64,000 nt of DNA from assembly GCA_032622095.1 (NCBI GenBank), contig CP136069.1:34136194-34200193 (forward strand), given 5' to 3'. Position 1 is the stretch's first letter. Each line of letters starts with the position of its first letter. This document shows, one piece after another, positions 36,560-48,123 of this stretch. Made by a program: the position numbers and the translations under genes. The stretch comes from Siphonodentalium dalli. Taxonomy: Eukaryota > Mollusca > Scaphopoda > Gadilida > Siphonodentaliidae. The notes beneath the pieces are model-generated. The model saw only the letters and a program-made list of their open reading frames with translations. It was not told the origin of the DNA and searched no databases.

Positions 36560-36959
36560 TTATACCCCCCGCAACGAAGTTTGGGGGGGTATACTGGAGT
36601 CAGCTTGTCCGTCCGTCCGTCCGTTCGTCGGCGTCGTCCGTCCGTGGACACAAATTTGTCCGGAGTTTTTCTCAGTCGTTTTTTGATCAATTTCCGTGAA
36701 ACTTGGCACAGACATCAACCACCATGGGAACCTGTGCACCTGCGATTATGACGTCTGTTGGACTTTTTTTTAGTGGAGTTATCCCCCCTTTTTCGACATT
36801 TTCCAGATGATGCACTAAACATTAGTTATGGTTGTACACCTGCAATGGGAACTGTTATTTTATTATTTTAACTAAATGTTTACTGACATGTGAAACATCT
36901 TAGTATTTTAAAAACAGGGGGGTATCCGTAGTCCCATTGGGACAGTCACACCTCTAGTT
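36560..36959 (+). mobile_element. Tandem-core element, second ACCCCCCGCAACG copy
   Basis: Same start and end as the copy at 35411 but with a single core unit, so core number varies between copies. Confidence 0.78.
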
Positions 36960-37228
36960 CGTGTTGAAAGACATTTTAGTTTGTCGTCCAGGGAATTCCA
37001 CATCTTTGGAAGATAGTGTTCTGGTAAGTTTTCTGAGAAGACACTCTTTGGTGTCCCAGATATGAGCATACCATCTTGTCATGTGTCATTTTGGGAAATT
37101 GTGAAGAAATTTTCTAATGAATTTGGTAACTGGTCGTGAAACCAATCATGCACAAGGAGTTTGAATGCAGAGTATAGATATCATTAAATTTCAAAATGTC
37201 ATTTGTTTTAAATAGCGGATCTGTGTGT

Positions 37229-37512
37229 TTCACCCTTCCATGACTGGAGCTTCCTGAAATTTTGTGAAAACCCTGTGCCAATGCATTCTCTTATATATGT
37301 AAGCCTCCCATATGGAGCCTCGCAAATATAAGAGAATGCATTGACTTAACAATATTTACCTTGACCTTGTAAGTCAGTGCATTCTCTTACATATGCGAGG
37401 CTCAGCCACACATACGTGTAACTTGTAACGTGTGTTACTATGGTATTGCTATGGCTGTACACTTGGCTGGAAAAGTTACATATATAAGAGAATGCACTGC
37501 TGCACCAGCGCG
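37229..37512. mobile_element. T-family remnant beside UNC80 exon 2
   Basis: CACCCTTCCATGACTGGAGC at the left, two degraded hairpins, and TGCTGCACCAGCGCG at 37498-37512. The end TTAA is lost. Exon 2 starts 43 bases further on. Confidence 0.7.
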
Positions 37513-37554
37513 TGTGATGTTCAGAGATTGTTCATTTGTCACTTTATCTTTCAG

Positions 37555-37603
37555 TCCATTCATCAGACCGAAGCTTGGACAGCTATGTGAGGCATCTTGC
37601 GTG
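37555..37603 (+). CDS. UNC80: UNC80 exon 2
   Basis: A 49-base exon bounded by a TTTATCTTTCAG acceptor and a GTG|GTAAGT donor. Joined to exon 1 it reads S-PFIRPKLGQLCEASCV, collinear with human SAFLRPKLGKQYEASCV directly after the exon 1 match. Phase is 2 in and 0 out, which fits both neighbours. It is too short to find without the homology. A decayed T-family element ends about 40 bases upstream, so the polypyrimidine tract lies in a very short unique stretch. Confidence 0.9.
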
Positions 37604-37799
37604 GTAAGTTTATCATCTTTCCCATCTTTCCATTTATAATTTATGCCCCCCCCCCCAGAACATAGCTGGAGATTATTTGTTGGCGGTAGGGAGGGGAAGG
37701 GAAGGGAGGGGGGTCCAACTTGGAATTTTCAACTGTAGCTCCCACCCCTTGATGATGAAATGATCATATTTCCTATCTTTGGCAAACTTCATTTGCACT

Positions 37800-37821
37800 A
37801 CCACCCCCCCCCCCCCCCCCC
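37800..37821. repeat. C tract
   Basis: About 19 consecutive C between CCAC and TTGAG. A shorter tract lies at about 37646. Confidence 0.8.
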
Positions 37822-38050
37822 TTGAGTTGGGAGTTTCCCCACTACTGGTAAGTGATATATCCAAGTTTCTAACAGGGATTGGATAATTTCAACCTAACAC
37901 CACCCAAAGGTTGAAAAATTTCCAAATGATTACTATTTCAAATATTGGTCTAAAAATGGCAAAGTTTACACTAGATATTGCTTGGAAAATCAAGCTATGG
38001 GAATAATGTTAACCTCTATTTAGTCTGAAATTTCCCACTGCCATTATTTC

Positions 38051-38378
38051 TAAGCAAATAGTGTGTCTGTCCTTTGCAGAATGAGGCCCCCAGAGGGTGC
38101 ATTTAGTGATGTTATCCCGCACAGCATGCTAGCATTATCAAATTTCCCTCTGGGGACCTCATTCTGCTTAGGCCTCATCTTCTGGGAAGTATCTATAGTC
38201 TCAAATTAACAATGTTTTAAGTTCCTTTTCCCCGTCTCTTCAGTTTCTATATCCAAGAAAAAAATGCATAATTGAGGTGACTAATGGGTGAACATCACCA
38301 CTGTGTGGGGTAGCGTCACTAAATTCACCATCTGGGGCCCTCATTCTGCAAATGTCAGACACACTATTTGCAGACTTG
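38051..38378. mobile_element. H-family element
   Basis: AAGCAAATAGTGTGTCTGTC to CACTATTTGCAGACTTG, with a shortened right module. Confidence 0.8.
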
Positions 38379-38585
38379 TGACCAATGTTGGAGTGTGGTG
38401 TGTGGTATCCAAACCCCTCCACCTGAAAACATGCCACAACCTGGCTTGTATTTACATGTAGCTTACTGTAAGACATTTATTCATTCATCAGATATCAATA
38501 TTGTCACGATTGATGCATGTATGCTAATGAGAACAGTCACAAGCAGAATGCCGATGTTCCATGGCACCTACATTTAGGATCAATA

Positions 38586-39030
38586 TACAGTAATGCCCTT
38601 AACCCTTTGAGTGCCAGGGGCCGATCTCATCGGCCCTAAACCTACAAAATAAGTCTGTTAAAGAATATAAGAATAAATTATTAAAATTGTAAAAAAAAAA
38701 ATTTTTTTTAGGCCAATGCATTCTCTTATATATGCGAGGCGACCTATGGTCGACTCACATATATAAGAGAATGCATTGGCACAGGGTATATGGGTTGATA
38801 CAAAAATCGACCTGGCACTCAAAGGGTTAATAATCGACTCCTTAACCACAGCAGAATTATGGGTAACTTTTCAGGATTTTGTAGGAAACATGGCTTGTTG
38901 CCATTCATCGGAAAGCTCTCACTGAGAGCTTTCCGATGAATGGCAACAAGCTATATTTCCGACTAAATCCTGAAAAGTTACCCATAATTCTGTTGTGGTT
39001 AAGGAGTCGATTATTTAGGGCATCACTGTA
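38586..39030. mobile_element. P-family MITE split by a T element
   Basis: TACAGTAATGCCC is interrupted at 38599 and resumes at 38831 with TAATCGACTCC. The fold-back is otherwise complete. Confidence 0.9.
38599..38830. mobile_element. T-family element inside a P-family MITE
   Basis: TTAACCCTTTGAGTGCCAGG to TGGCACTCAAAGGGTTAA with a hairpin at 38711-38783. The TTAA flanks fall within the host string CCCTAAATAATCG, allowing one substitution. Confidence 0.88.
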
Positions 39031-39693
39031 GGTTTGAGTGGATTTGATCTGACTTCTGTCATTTAAGAAATAAAGCTCCATATCAGGCCAAAATAAAGTG
39101 GTTGTGTGTTTCTGGTAATCTGCCCACTCAAAACTCTACGCTGCACCCGAAACTATTTTTTTCTCGGTTTTGGCCTTTTTCATCGCTAAATATTCTTAAT
39201 TTCGCTAATCATCTTCGATACTCTAGGCATAAAATTTGTTCTTTTCAATTTACACTCTTCTGTTCTCTGTCTTGTGTCTTTGTAATTTGGAAGGAGGTAC
39301 ATGTATATGATAGGTTGATAAATACATGAACTATTGATATGCGGCTTCAGATGCTCTGAAAAATATTTGTCATGGTCACAGCCATTTTTGAGCTGTTTTC
39401 AATTTTTCTCACAGAAGTTAAATAAACGCTCTTTGTTTCTACCATATCAGGAATAGACTAACACAGAACGTTCTTTTCTGTTCCATGCCAGTCACATGGC
39501 TGTTGTTTGTTTGGGACCTGAATACAGTGTTAAAAGTTATATTTTTATATGACTTCAATGTACATGTATCTTTCTGAGACATATAATGCCCGTAGAAAGG
39601 TAGTTCACATACTTGTATGTATTGAGCTATTTCAATACCGGGAAAAATAAAAAACTTAATATTATAAGGTGTATTTTGAAGCCCAAACTGCCT

Positions 39694-40093
39694 TTAACCC
39701 TTTACCCAACAAACCGGCCAAAACCGGCCAAATAAAGCTTCAACAGCCTAAAATATCTTTGGTCTGTCTCAATAGAACCATACAAATATGGATATCATTG
39801 GAACCGGCTCCTTGGCCACATTGTGATAGTTACAGTTATGCCCTGTGCCAATGCATTCTCTTATATATGCGAGTCGACCATAGGTCGCCTCGCATATATA
39901 AGAGAATGCATTGGCCTAAAAAAAATCTTTTTTTAACACTTTTTACCATTTTTTCTTACATTCTTTAACAATTTTATAATTTTTAATGTGTTAAGCCAAT
40001 GCATTCTCTTATATATGCGAGGCGACCTATGGTCGACTCGCATATATAAGAGAATGCATTGGCACAGGGCCCTTCTGTTGGGTAAAGGGTTAA
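39694..40093. mobile_element. T-family element, intact reference copy
   Basis: Perfect TTAA flanks, CCCTTTACCCAACAAACCGG to GTTGGGTAAAGGG, hairpins at 39844-39916 and 39995-40068. It is the intact sister of the interrupted copy at 42187-45074. Confidence 0.92.
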
Positions 40094-40419
40094 ATGGATG
40101 CATTGTTTAATTTTCTTAATTTTTTTAACACATTTCTAATTTCATAGGGATTCATGTTACCAGTTTGTAAGGTATCTTGAAAAATAAAATTTAAAAGAAA
40201 ACCTGACCCCAATATATTTTTAACCCATTACCGTAAACACAGAACCAATTTATTTTGGCCTTACATGCCATCTGGATGCATATTTTGTTTTCCGCACGAT
40301 CTTGTCAATCTGTCAGTGGCCACTGGAATGTTTGTGCAAATTGACTTCGCAATAAGTGGGCTCTATTATTGATTTTATTGGCTCTGTGAATTCCCCCGTG
40401 TGTTGTGCTCAATAAGTAT

Positions 40420-40691
40420 CAAGCCTTGAAATAGCGTGTCTGTCATTTGCAGAATGAGGTACCCAGAGGGTGAATTTAGTGATGCTACCCCGCATATTTT
40501 GTGAGGTTAACAGGTCTGCCTAGCATCACCAAATTCACCCTCTGGGGACCTCATTCTGCTTACACCTCAGCAGAATGAGGTCCCCAGAGGGAGAATTTGG
40601 TGATGCTAGCCCGCTATGCGGGGTAGCATCACTAAATTCACCCTCTGGGGACCTCATTCTGCAAATGACAGACACACTATTTCAAGGCTTA
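40420..40691. mobile_element. H-family element, short
   Basis: CAAGCCTTGAAATAG to CTATTTCAAGGCTTA, flanked by ATAAGTAT and ATAAGTAC. The middle linker is deleted. Confidence 0.85.
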
Positions 40692-40986
40692 ATAAGTACA
40701 GTCTAGAAGCTGCTAGTAAAGGAAATATTCAAGCTTTCCCAATACATCAATATGGTGCCGGCTGTTTTTCACCGCTCTCCTTTCCCGATCCTTTTGTTTT
40801 TACGTGTTTTGATATATACATGTTTCAATCAATTGCTGTCATCATTTGTCATGATGTAAATCTGTGATTTCAGGGGTAGAGGGGTGTAAATTTATGCAGT
40901 AAAATTCAAAACAAATGACAAAACTGTTAATACATACCTGTAGTTTATGAGATTAATTATCCCCCACCCAAAATAAAATTTTGGCA

Positions 40987-41010
40987 GGGGGGGGGGGGGG
41001 GGGGGGGGGG
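40987..41010. repeat. G tract
   Basis: More than 20 consecutive G after TTGGCAG. Confidence 0.85.
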
Positions 41011-41330
41011 TTGGATATAGGAATGGGCTCTGTCTGTCCGTCCATCTTGCCATCCCGAAAAGCTGTCCCGGGATCATTTCGACCAATTATCAATAGATTT
41101 CAAAATATATGAGTTCACAAGGGGAATATCTGAAACGAGTTCGCAAACTAGGTCCAGTCGTACATTTTTACTAAATTGTAATTTTTTAGCATTTAGCAAC
41201 AAGGAAAAGTTGTCCGTTGTTTATTTTGAACAACTATCTAAAAATTTGAAAGATTTTTGGTATATGAACTAACAAGAAGAGTTTCTGAAACGAGTTTGCA
41301 AACTAGCCTGGCCATATATGTACGGTAATG

Positions 41331-41535
41331 CCCTAAATAATCGACTCCTTAACACATCAGAATTATGGGTAATTTTTCAGGATTTAGTCAGAAATATGGC
41401 TTGTTGCCATTCATCGGAAAGCTCTCATTGAGAGCTTTCCGATGAATGGCAACAAGCCATAATTCCGACTAAATCCTGAAAAGTTACCCATAATTCTGCT
41501 GTGGTTAAGGAGTCGATTATTTATGGCATTACTGT
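41331..41535. mobile_element. P-family MITE
   Basis: TACGGTAATGCCCTAAATAA to GCATTACTGTA, with small deletions in the left arm. Confidence 0.9.
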
Positions 41536-41626
41536 ATTTGGTATGAAAAGACAATAGATTATAGAAATTAATCCTTCAAACAGAAACAAAATCAGGTTTT
41601 ATTTGCCTGTAGTATGTAATGAGCAT

Positions 41627-42067
41627 CAAGTCTGAGTTTAGTGTGCCTGTCATTTGCAGAATGGGGTCCCCAGAGGGTGAATTTAGTGATGCTATCCCGT
41701 GGGCTAGCATCACTAAATTCACCCTCTGGGGACCTCATTCTGCTTAGGCCTCATCTTCTCTGGAAAGATTCTTTATTATAAAATTTCTATAGAAACTTCT
41801 TCACATAGATTCTATTTCTTTTCTCTATATCCCCAATTTGGCAGATCACACATTGCATAATCGAGGTTCCCAATGGGTCTATATCACAATATTCACCATT
41901 TGGGAACCTCAATCTGAGTCTGTCTGTCATAGCAGATGAGGCCATGCAGATTGAGGTCCCCAGAGGGTGAATTTGGTGATGCTGGCCTGCTATGTGGGAT
42001 AGCGTCACTAAATTCACCCTCTGGGGACCTCATTCTGCAAGTGACAGACACACTAAACTCAGGCTTA
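41627..42067. mobile_element. H-family element (CAAGTCTGAGTTTAG subfamily)
   Basis: Flanked by a perfect ATGAGCAT duplication (41619-41626, 42068-42075). The right terminal base is changed from G to A. Confidence 0.9.
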
Positions 42068-42183
42068 ATGAGCATCCATTGCTATTCAAATTGGAAGCAT
42101 TAGTATTAGAAGCAGTTCATAAATTTTGTCAGTTGATTAGTTTTTTGCAAAATTCTAAATATGGGAAGAATTACTATTTAGAT

Positions 42184-45074
42184 ATTTAACCCTTTACCCA
42201 ACAAACCGGCCAAAACCGGCCAAATAAAGCTTCAACAGCCTAAAATATCTTCGGTCTGTCTCAATAGAACCATACAAATATGGATATCATTGGAACCGGC
42301 TCCTTGACCTCATTGTGATGGTTACAGTTATGCCCTGTGCCAATGCATTCTCTTATATATGCGAGTCGACCATAGGTCGCCTTGCATACTAGTATATAAG
42401 AGAATGCATTTGGCCTAAAAAAAATCTTACCCATTTTTTACCATTTTTTAGCTCAACTTTACTTTGTAAAGTTTGAGCTATTGCCATGGCTTTGTCGTCC
42501 GTCGTCCGTGTGTGCGTGTGTGCGTGTGTACGTGTGTACGTGTGTACGTAAGGCGTCAACAATGCAGTCTACAGGTCGTACGTTTGGTCGGATCATTATG
42601 AAATTTGTCATAGCTGTTGACATCAACATTTAGACCAGAATGATTAATTTTGGGGTTATTCGGTAAAAAATCATGGCCGCCAGTGGCCATTTTGCATTTC
42701 AAAATTCAATCCATTAGCACGGGCTACAGGGCGTACTGTTTGTCTGATCGTCATGAAATTTGTCATGGATGTTAATATTGACATGTAGATGGGAACGAGT
42801 AATTTTGGGGTCATTCGGCCCAAAAACATGGCTGCCAGCAGCCATCTTGGATTTTACTCTTTGTATGACTAAATTCTTTAGCACGGGCTACAGGTCGTAC
42901 TTTTAGTCTGATCATCATAAAATTTGTCAAGAATGTTAATAATGACATGTAGATGGGAACGAGTCATTTTGGGGTCATTCGGCCAAAAAACATGGCCGCC
43001 AGCAGGCATCTTTGATTTCACTCTTTGTATGACTAAATCCTTTAGCACGGGCTACAGGTCGTACCTTTAGTCTGATCATCATAAAATTTGTCATGGCTGT
43101 TGAAATTGGAATGTAGATGGGAACGAGTCATTTTGGGGTCATTCGGTCAAAAAACATGGCCGCCAGCGGCCATCTTGGATTTCAAAATTCAATCCATTAG
43201 CACGGGCCACAGGTCGTACTGTTCGTCTGATCATCATGAAATTTGTCATGGATGTTAATATTGACATGTAGATGGGAACGAGTAATTTTGGGGTCATTCG
43301 GCCAAAAAACATGGCGGCCAGCAGCCTTCTTGGATTTTACTCTTTGTATGACTAAATTCTTTAGCACGGGCTACAGGTCGTACCTTTAGTCTGATCATCA
43401 TCAAATTTGTCATGGATGTTAATATTGACATGTAGATGGGAACGAGTAATTTTGGGGTCATTTGGCCAAAAAACATGGCCGCCAGCAGCCATCTTGGATT
43501 TTACTCTTTGTATGACTAAATCCTTTAGCACGGGCTACAGGTCCTACTTTTAGTCTGATCATCATAAAATTTGTCAAGAATGTTAATAATGACATGTAGA
43601 TGGGAACGAGTCATTTTGGGGTCAATCGGCCAAAAAACATGGCCGCCAGCAGCCATCTTGGATTTTACTCTTTGTATGACTAAATCCTTTAGCACGGGCT
43701 ACAGGCCGTACCTTTAGTCTGATCATCATAAAATTTGTCATGGCTGTTGAAATTGGAATGTAGATGGGAACGAGTAATTTTGGGGTCATTCGGCCAATAA
43801 ACATGGCCGCCAGTGGCCATCTTGGATTCAAAATTTAATCCATTAGCACGGGCCACAGGTCGTACTGTTCGTCTGATCATCATAAAATTTGTCATGGATG
43901 TTAACAATGACATGTAGATGGGAACGAGTAATTTTGGGGTCATTCGGCCAAAAAACATGGTCGCCAGCAGCCATCTTGGATTTTACTCTTTGTATGACTA
44001 AATCCTTTAGCACGGGCTACAGGTTGTACCTTTAGTCTGATCATCATAAAATTTATCAAGAATGTTAATAATGACATGTAGATGGGAACGAGTCATTTTG
44101 GGGTCATTCGGCCAAAAAACATGGCCGCCAGCAGGCATCTTTGATTTCACTCTTTGTATGACTAAATCCTTTAGCACGGGCTACAGGTCGTACCTTTAGT
44201 CCGATCATCATAAAATTTGTCATGGCTGTTGAAATTGGAATGTAGATGGGAACGAGTCATTTTGGGGTCATTCGGCCAAAAAACATGGTCGCCAGCAGCC
44301 ATCTTGGATTTTACTCTTTGTTTGACTAAATCCTTTAGCACGGGCTACAGGTTGTACCTTTAGTCTGATCATCATAAAATTTGTCGTGAATGTTAATAAT
44401 GACATGTAGATGGGAACGAGTCATTTTGGGGTCATTCGGCAGAAAAACATGGCCGCCAGCAGCCATCTTTGATTTTACTCTTTGTATGACTAAATCCTTT
44501 AGCACGGGCTACAGGTCGTACCTTTAGTCTGATCATCATAAAATTTGTCATGGCTGTTGAAATTGGAATGTAAATGGGAACGAGTAATTTTGGGGTCATT
44601 CGGCCAAAAAACATGGCCGCCAGCAGCCATCTTGGATTTTACTCTTTGTATGACTAAATTCTTTAGCATAGGCTACAGGTCGTACCTTTAGTCTGATCGT
44701 CATAAAATTTGTCATGGATGTTAACGATGACATGTAGATGGGATACAATCATTTTGGGGTCATTCGGCCGAAAACATGGCCGCCAGCAGCCATCTTGGAT
44801 TTTACTTTTCTCTTCATGTCTATAAACTAGTATTAGACATTCAACTTTCCACATTCCTAATCGCTCCATTGACTGTAATACATTAAATTATTCCCTTTCC
44901 AAGTTGAGCTACAGTGTCATTGACACTTTCATTCTTACATTCTTTAACAATTTTATAATTTTTAATGTGTTAAGCCAATGCATTCTCTTATATATGCGAG
45001 GCGACCTATGGTCGACTCGCATATATAAGAGAATGCATTGGCACAGGGCCCTTCTGTTGGATAAAGGGTTAATA
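42184..45074. mobile_element. T-family element split by a tandem-core element
   Basis: Left part TTAACCCTTTACCCAACAAA with its first hairpin (42335-42414). Right part CTTACATTCTTTAACAATTT with the second hairpin (44976-45048), ending GGATAAAGGGTTAA. Both parts align with 39694-40093, with the 2.48-kb insert between. Confidence 0.88.
42450..44932 (+). mobile_element. Helentron/pearl-like tandem-core element
   Basis: Starts with the hairpin AGCTCAACTTTAC-TTTG-TAAAGTTTGAGCT, then GTCCGTCGTCCGTGTGTGCG. About 14 core units of about 155-165 bp follow, each with CACGGGCTACAGGTCGTAC, TGTAGATGGGAACGAGTCAT and ACATGGCCGCCAGCAGCCAT. It closes with AAGTTGAGCT and a 3' hairpin AGTGTCA-T-TGACACT about 5-8 bases from the end. 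No TSD; it inserted between T residues, as Helentrons do. All ORFs in it are shadows of the repeat. Confidence 0.82.
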
Positions 45075-45574
45075 CCCTGAAATTACAAAAAATGTGAACA
45101 GATATACAGTTCTTCCCATGAGGAAAACACAAGGAGAGCACTTATTTGCTACCGCAATTCATAAGACGGGTGTAATTGCACCCATAATATATTGGTTGGG
45201 TTTTTCTCCTATAAAATGTTGTTGTGGGAGAGACCGAATGATACTATGTAAAAGGTACTCTTTCACATTGAATCCACAGAACAAAAATTGACCCTACCGT
45301 CAATAATACTTAACCTATAAGGGGTCGGTAGATTGAAAAGGATTACATGTAAGTATTACTGGGGGTGGGGTAAATTTTTGTTCTGGGGCCCTGTGATTGA
45401 ATCAATAATTAAAGTCACCATAAGCATTATGACAAGAGTGACGAGTATAAATTTTAGCACCTGTGAATTCAAAATTGCGAGTTTGTATGGGTGCAAAAAC
45501 AATTGTTTCCATATCCAGAGAAGGGCTGAATATGTATCAATTTAGTCTTGATTCTTAGAGAAGCTATGACACCA

Positions 45575-45966
45575 TAAAGGTACTCAATCCGATCAGACGG
45601 TCCCCATATCATCAAGATACAACAACAGTTCTTCAAAATCGCTTTAGTTATCAGAATCAATTAATTGCAAATTAATGCTAACCACTGTCAACTATGGTAC
45701 CAAATTTCCCAAAACTTGTTATTTATCAACAAAATATTACCACTTGATTATAGAGTTATCCTCCGCAATTTTGTCCGAGACTGTCCGTTTGACGTTTTTC
45801 TGGTCCACAAATAATTGCACGTCTCGAGAAATAACAAACTTAAAAAATCTATATCTGACTACTCTGAGCTTTGATGGGTGGGTTTCTCGACTCAATTCAA
45901 ATATTTTTGCCCCAAAGCCAATGAAATAGTCATTTAGGAGCTTTAATTCGGATAATGCATCTTTAA
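45575..45966. mobile_element. K-family element just upstream of UNC80 exon 3
   Basis: AAAGGTACTCAATCCGATCA to ATAATGCATCTTTAA, ending about 43 bases before the exon 3 acceptor. Confidence 0.75.
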
Positions 45967-46008
45967 ATTATTGTATATAATTCACCTTTTCATGTCATAT
46001 TTTTCCAG

Positions 46009-46179
46009 TCTTTTGAGAGAGTTGTGGTCCAGAACATTCTCCATGGACTCTCCCCAAGTCTGTGTGAAGCCATCAACAGCATATCAAGATGGAAAACCAT
46101 CAAGGCTGCGTTTCCGCACACTATGCACGCATGTTCTGCCGTGATCAACAACAGGAAAGCATCTAATCCAGATGCTAAG
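46009..46179 (+). CDS. UNC80: UNC80 exon 3
   Basis: A 57-codon exon, phase 0 at both ends, with a TTTTTCCAG acceptor and an AAG|GTACTG donor. It encodes SFERVVVQNILHGLSPSLCE and continues through AINSISRW, matching human SFERVLVENKLHGLSPALSE and AIQSISRW. This is the N-terminal helical repeat region (residues 48-104). A T-family element begins at 46212, only 33 bases into the next intron. The donor is weaker than those of exons 2 and 6. Confidence 0.94.
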
Positions 46180-46211
46180 GTACTGTGGGCTGGCGACAAC
46201 CAGCAAAACTT

Positions 46212-46838
46212 TTAACCCTTTCATGATGGGAGCTGCGCTGGTGCAGCATTAAAGATCCTCTGCCAGTGCATTCTCTTATATATGAGAGTCTCCTGTTGGA
46301 ACCCTCACATACATGTATATTAGAGAATGAACTGACTTAGAATGTCAATGTAAATATTGTTAGGCCAATGCATTCTCTTATATATGCAAGTCTCCCATTG
46401 GAACTCTCACATATATAAGAGAATGCACTTGCTTACAAGGTCAAGGTAAATAATGTTAGGCCAATGCATTCTCTTATATATGCAAGTCTCCCATTGGAAT
46501 CCTCACATATATAAGAGAATGCACTTGCTTACTAGGTCAAGGTAAATATTATTAGGTCAATTTATTCTCTTACAATGTATATATGCAAGTCTCCCATTGG
46601 AATCCTCACATATAGAAGAGAATGCACTTGCTTACAAGGTCACGGTAAATATTGTTAGGTCAATGTATTCTCATTGGAACTCTCACATATATAAGAGAAT
46701 GCACTTGCTTACAAGGTCAAGGTAAATATTGTTAGGCCAATGCATTCTCTTATATTTGGGAGACTCGCATATATAAGAGAATGCATTGGCACAGGGTTTT
46801 CACAACATTTCAGGATGCTCCAATCCTGGAAGGGTTTA
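46212..46838. mobile_element. T-family element with expanded hairpin array
   Basis: TTAACCCTTTCATGATGGGA at the left, GGAAGGGTTTA at the right. In place of two hairpins it has about six in tandem (46260-46796), joined by GCTTACAAGGTCAAGGTAAA and ATTGTTAGG spacers. It begins 33 bases after UNC80 exon 3. Confidence 0.85.
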
Positions 46839-47065
46839 CATAACATAACATAAAGTTAACATAAACTGTGATATATATATATACAACCACATCAATAGTG
46901 ATGTAGAACAATCTCTCTCGAGCTTGCCGTCCAATTTAAAATGTTAACTCTTTGTATCGCAAGTTATTTTCAAATGTTTGTCGTAATTACTTTGTAAATA
47001 TATTGTCTTAAAGGTACTGTACACTAAATCCAGCCATTTATGGGACATCTCCTTTTGTACTCAAC

Positions 47066-48123
47066 CAAGCCTTGAAATAGGGTGTCTGTCATTTGCAGAA
47101 TGAGGTGTAATCAGAATGAGGTTCTCAGAGGGTGAATTTGGTGATGCTAGCCCGCTATGCGGGGGTAGCATCAGGGACCAGCCGAGAGGGCGATGTGGGC
47201 GACTTCGTCGCCCTAGCGCCGTCCGCTTCGCCTTATTTTTGCAGTCGGGCGAAGTTCAAGTCGCCCTGAAAATTCCAAAGTTGACTGACGAAAATCGGCA
47301 AAATGCCCCAAATAATTTATGATAATTTACAACTGTCAACTGTGATTGCACACAATACTCCACTATCAGGGTGTATCAGGGTGTTATAAAACAATTAACA
47401 CCTGTATTGCTCCAATCTGGAAGCATGGTTGACAACGGAGTCTGATTATTGGCAGCTGTGAAAACATCGTCGGGCCTCAAGTGTTAATCTGGTTGTTGTG
47501 ATTTTTAGATTACCGTGATTACCACACCTTACAATGAAGATTACAACTCACACCTCTCACAATGTGTCAATTCATCACTCCCTCTATGGAGTTTGGTTAA
47601 AGAAACTTTAAAACAAATTCATTTGTGAAGCATATTAAAATTTCAAACGGGATTACTAACAGAGCGCAGTAAAAGTGTTCATGATTTCGTTTCGTTTCGG
47701 TTTTATATATTGTTGGCATTTTTAAAAACCCGAAAAATATGAAATAAAATCCTGTCATTCTCCCACAATTACGATATAAAATGCTGCTATCCTCTCACAA
47801 TTATGTTTGGGTATTATTAATAGTTATTAGGGTCATGAAGTGAACATAATGACTCCATATTTCAACCATTGTTTCATAAGTTTAATTGACATATGTCATC
47901 TCTCCTGTTTTCGTTCTATAGCGATTCCTGTCGTAGTACTGATCAATTTAAATTTTGTAGACTCACTTCGCCCTATAGAACGGCCACTTCGCCTTATTTT
48001 TATAGTAGGGAGAAGTCATTTCGCCGTGAAAATCTGGTCTAGGCTGGTCCCTGGGTAGCATCACTAAATTCACCCTCTGGGGACCTCATTCTGCAAATGA
48101 CAGACACCCTATTTCAAGGCTTG
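47066..48123. mobile_element. H-family element, middle shell
   Basis: CAAGCCTTGAAATAGGGTG to CACCCTATTTCAAGGCTTG, flanked by a perfect 8-bp duplication TACTCAAC (47058-47065, 48124-48131). Confidence 0.92.
47172..48053. mobile_element. hAT-like non-autonomous element, inner
   Basis: An 882-bp element with ends CAGGGACCAGCC and GGCTGGTCCCTG and a perfect 8-bp duplication GGTAGCAT (47164-47171, 48054-48061). Subterminal CTTCGCCTTATTTTT motifs occur near both ends. No transposase ORF. Confidence 0.92.

Noticed and set aside
37430-37639. 69-residue ORF around UNC80 exon 2
   Set aside because: Only 37555-37603 is exon; the remainder is T-family remnant and intron.
42560-44810. CRISPR-like regular array
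   Set aside because: The units are contiguous 155-165-bp repeats without spacers in a eukaryotic intron.
43294-44869. Many related small ORFs on the minus strand (also at 61929-63241)
   Set aside because: They are shadows of the 160-bp core units of the Helentron-like elements; their similarity reflects DNA repetition.
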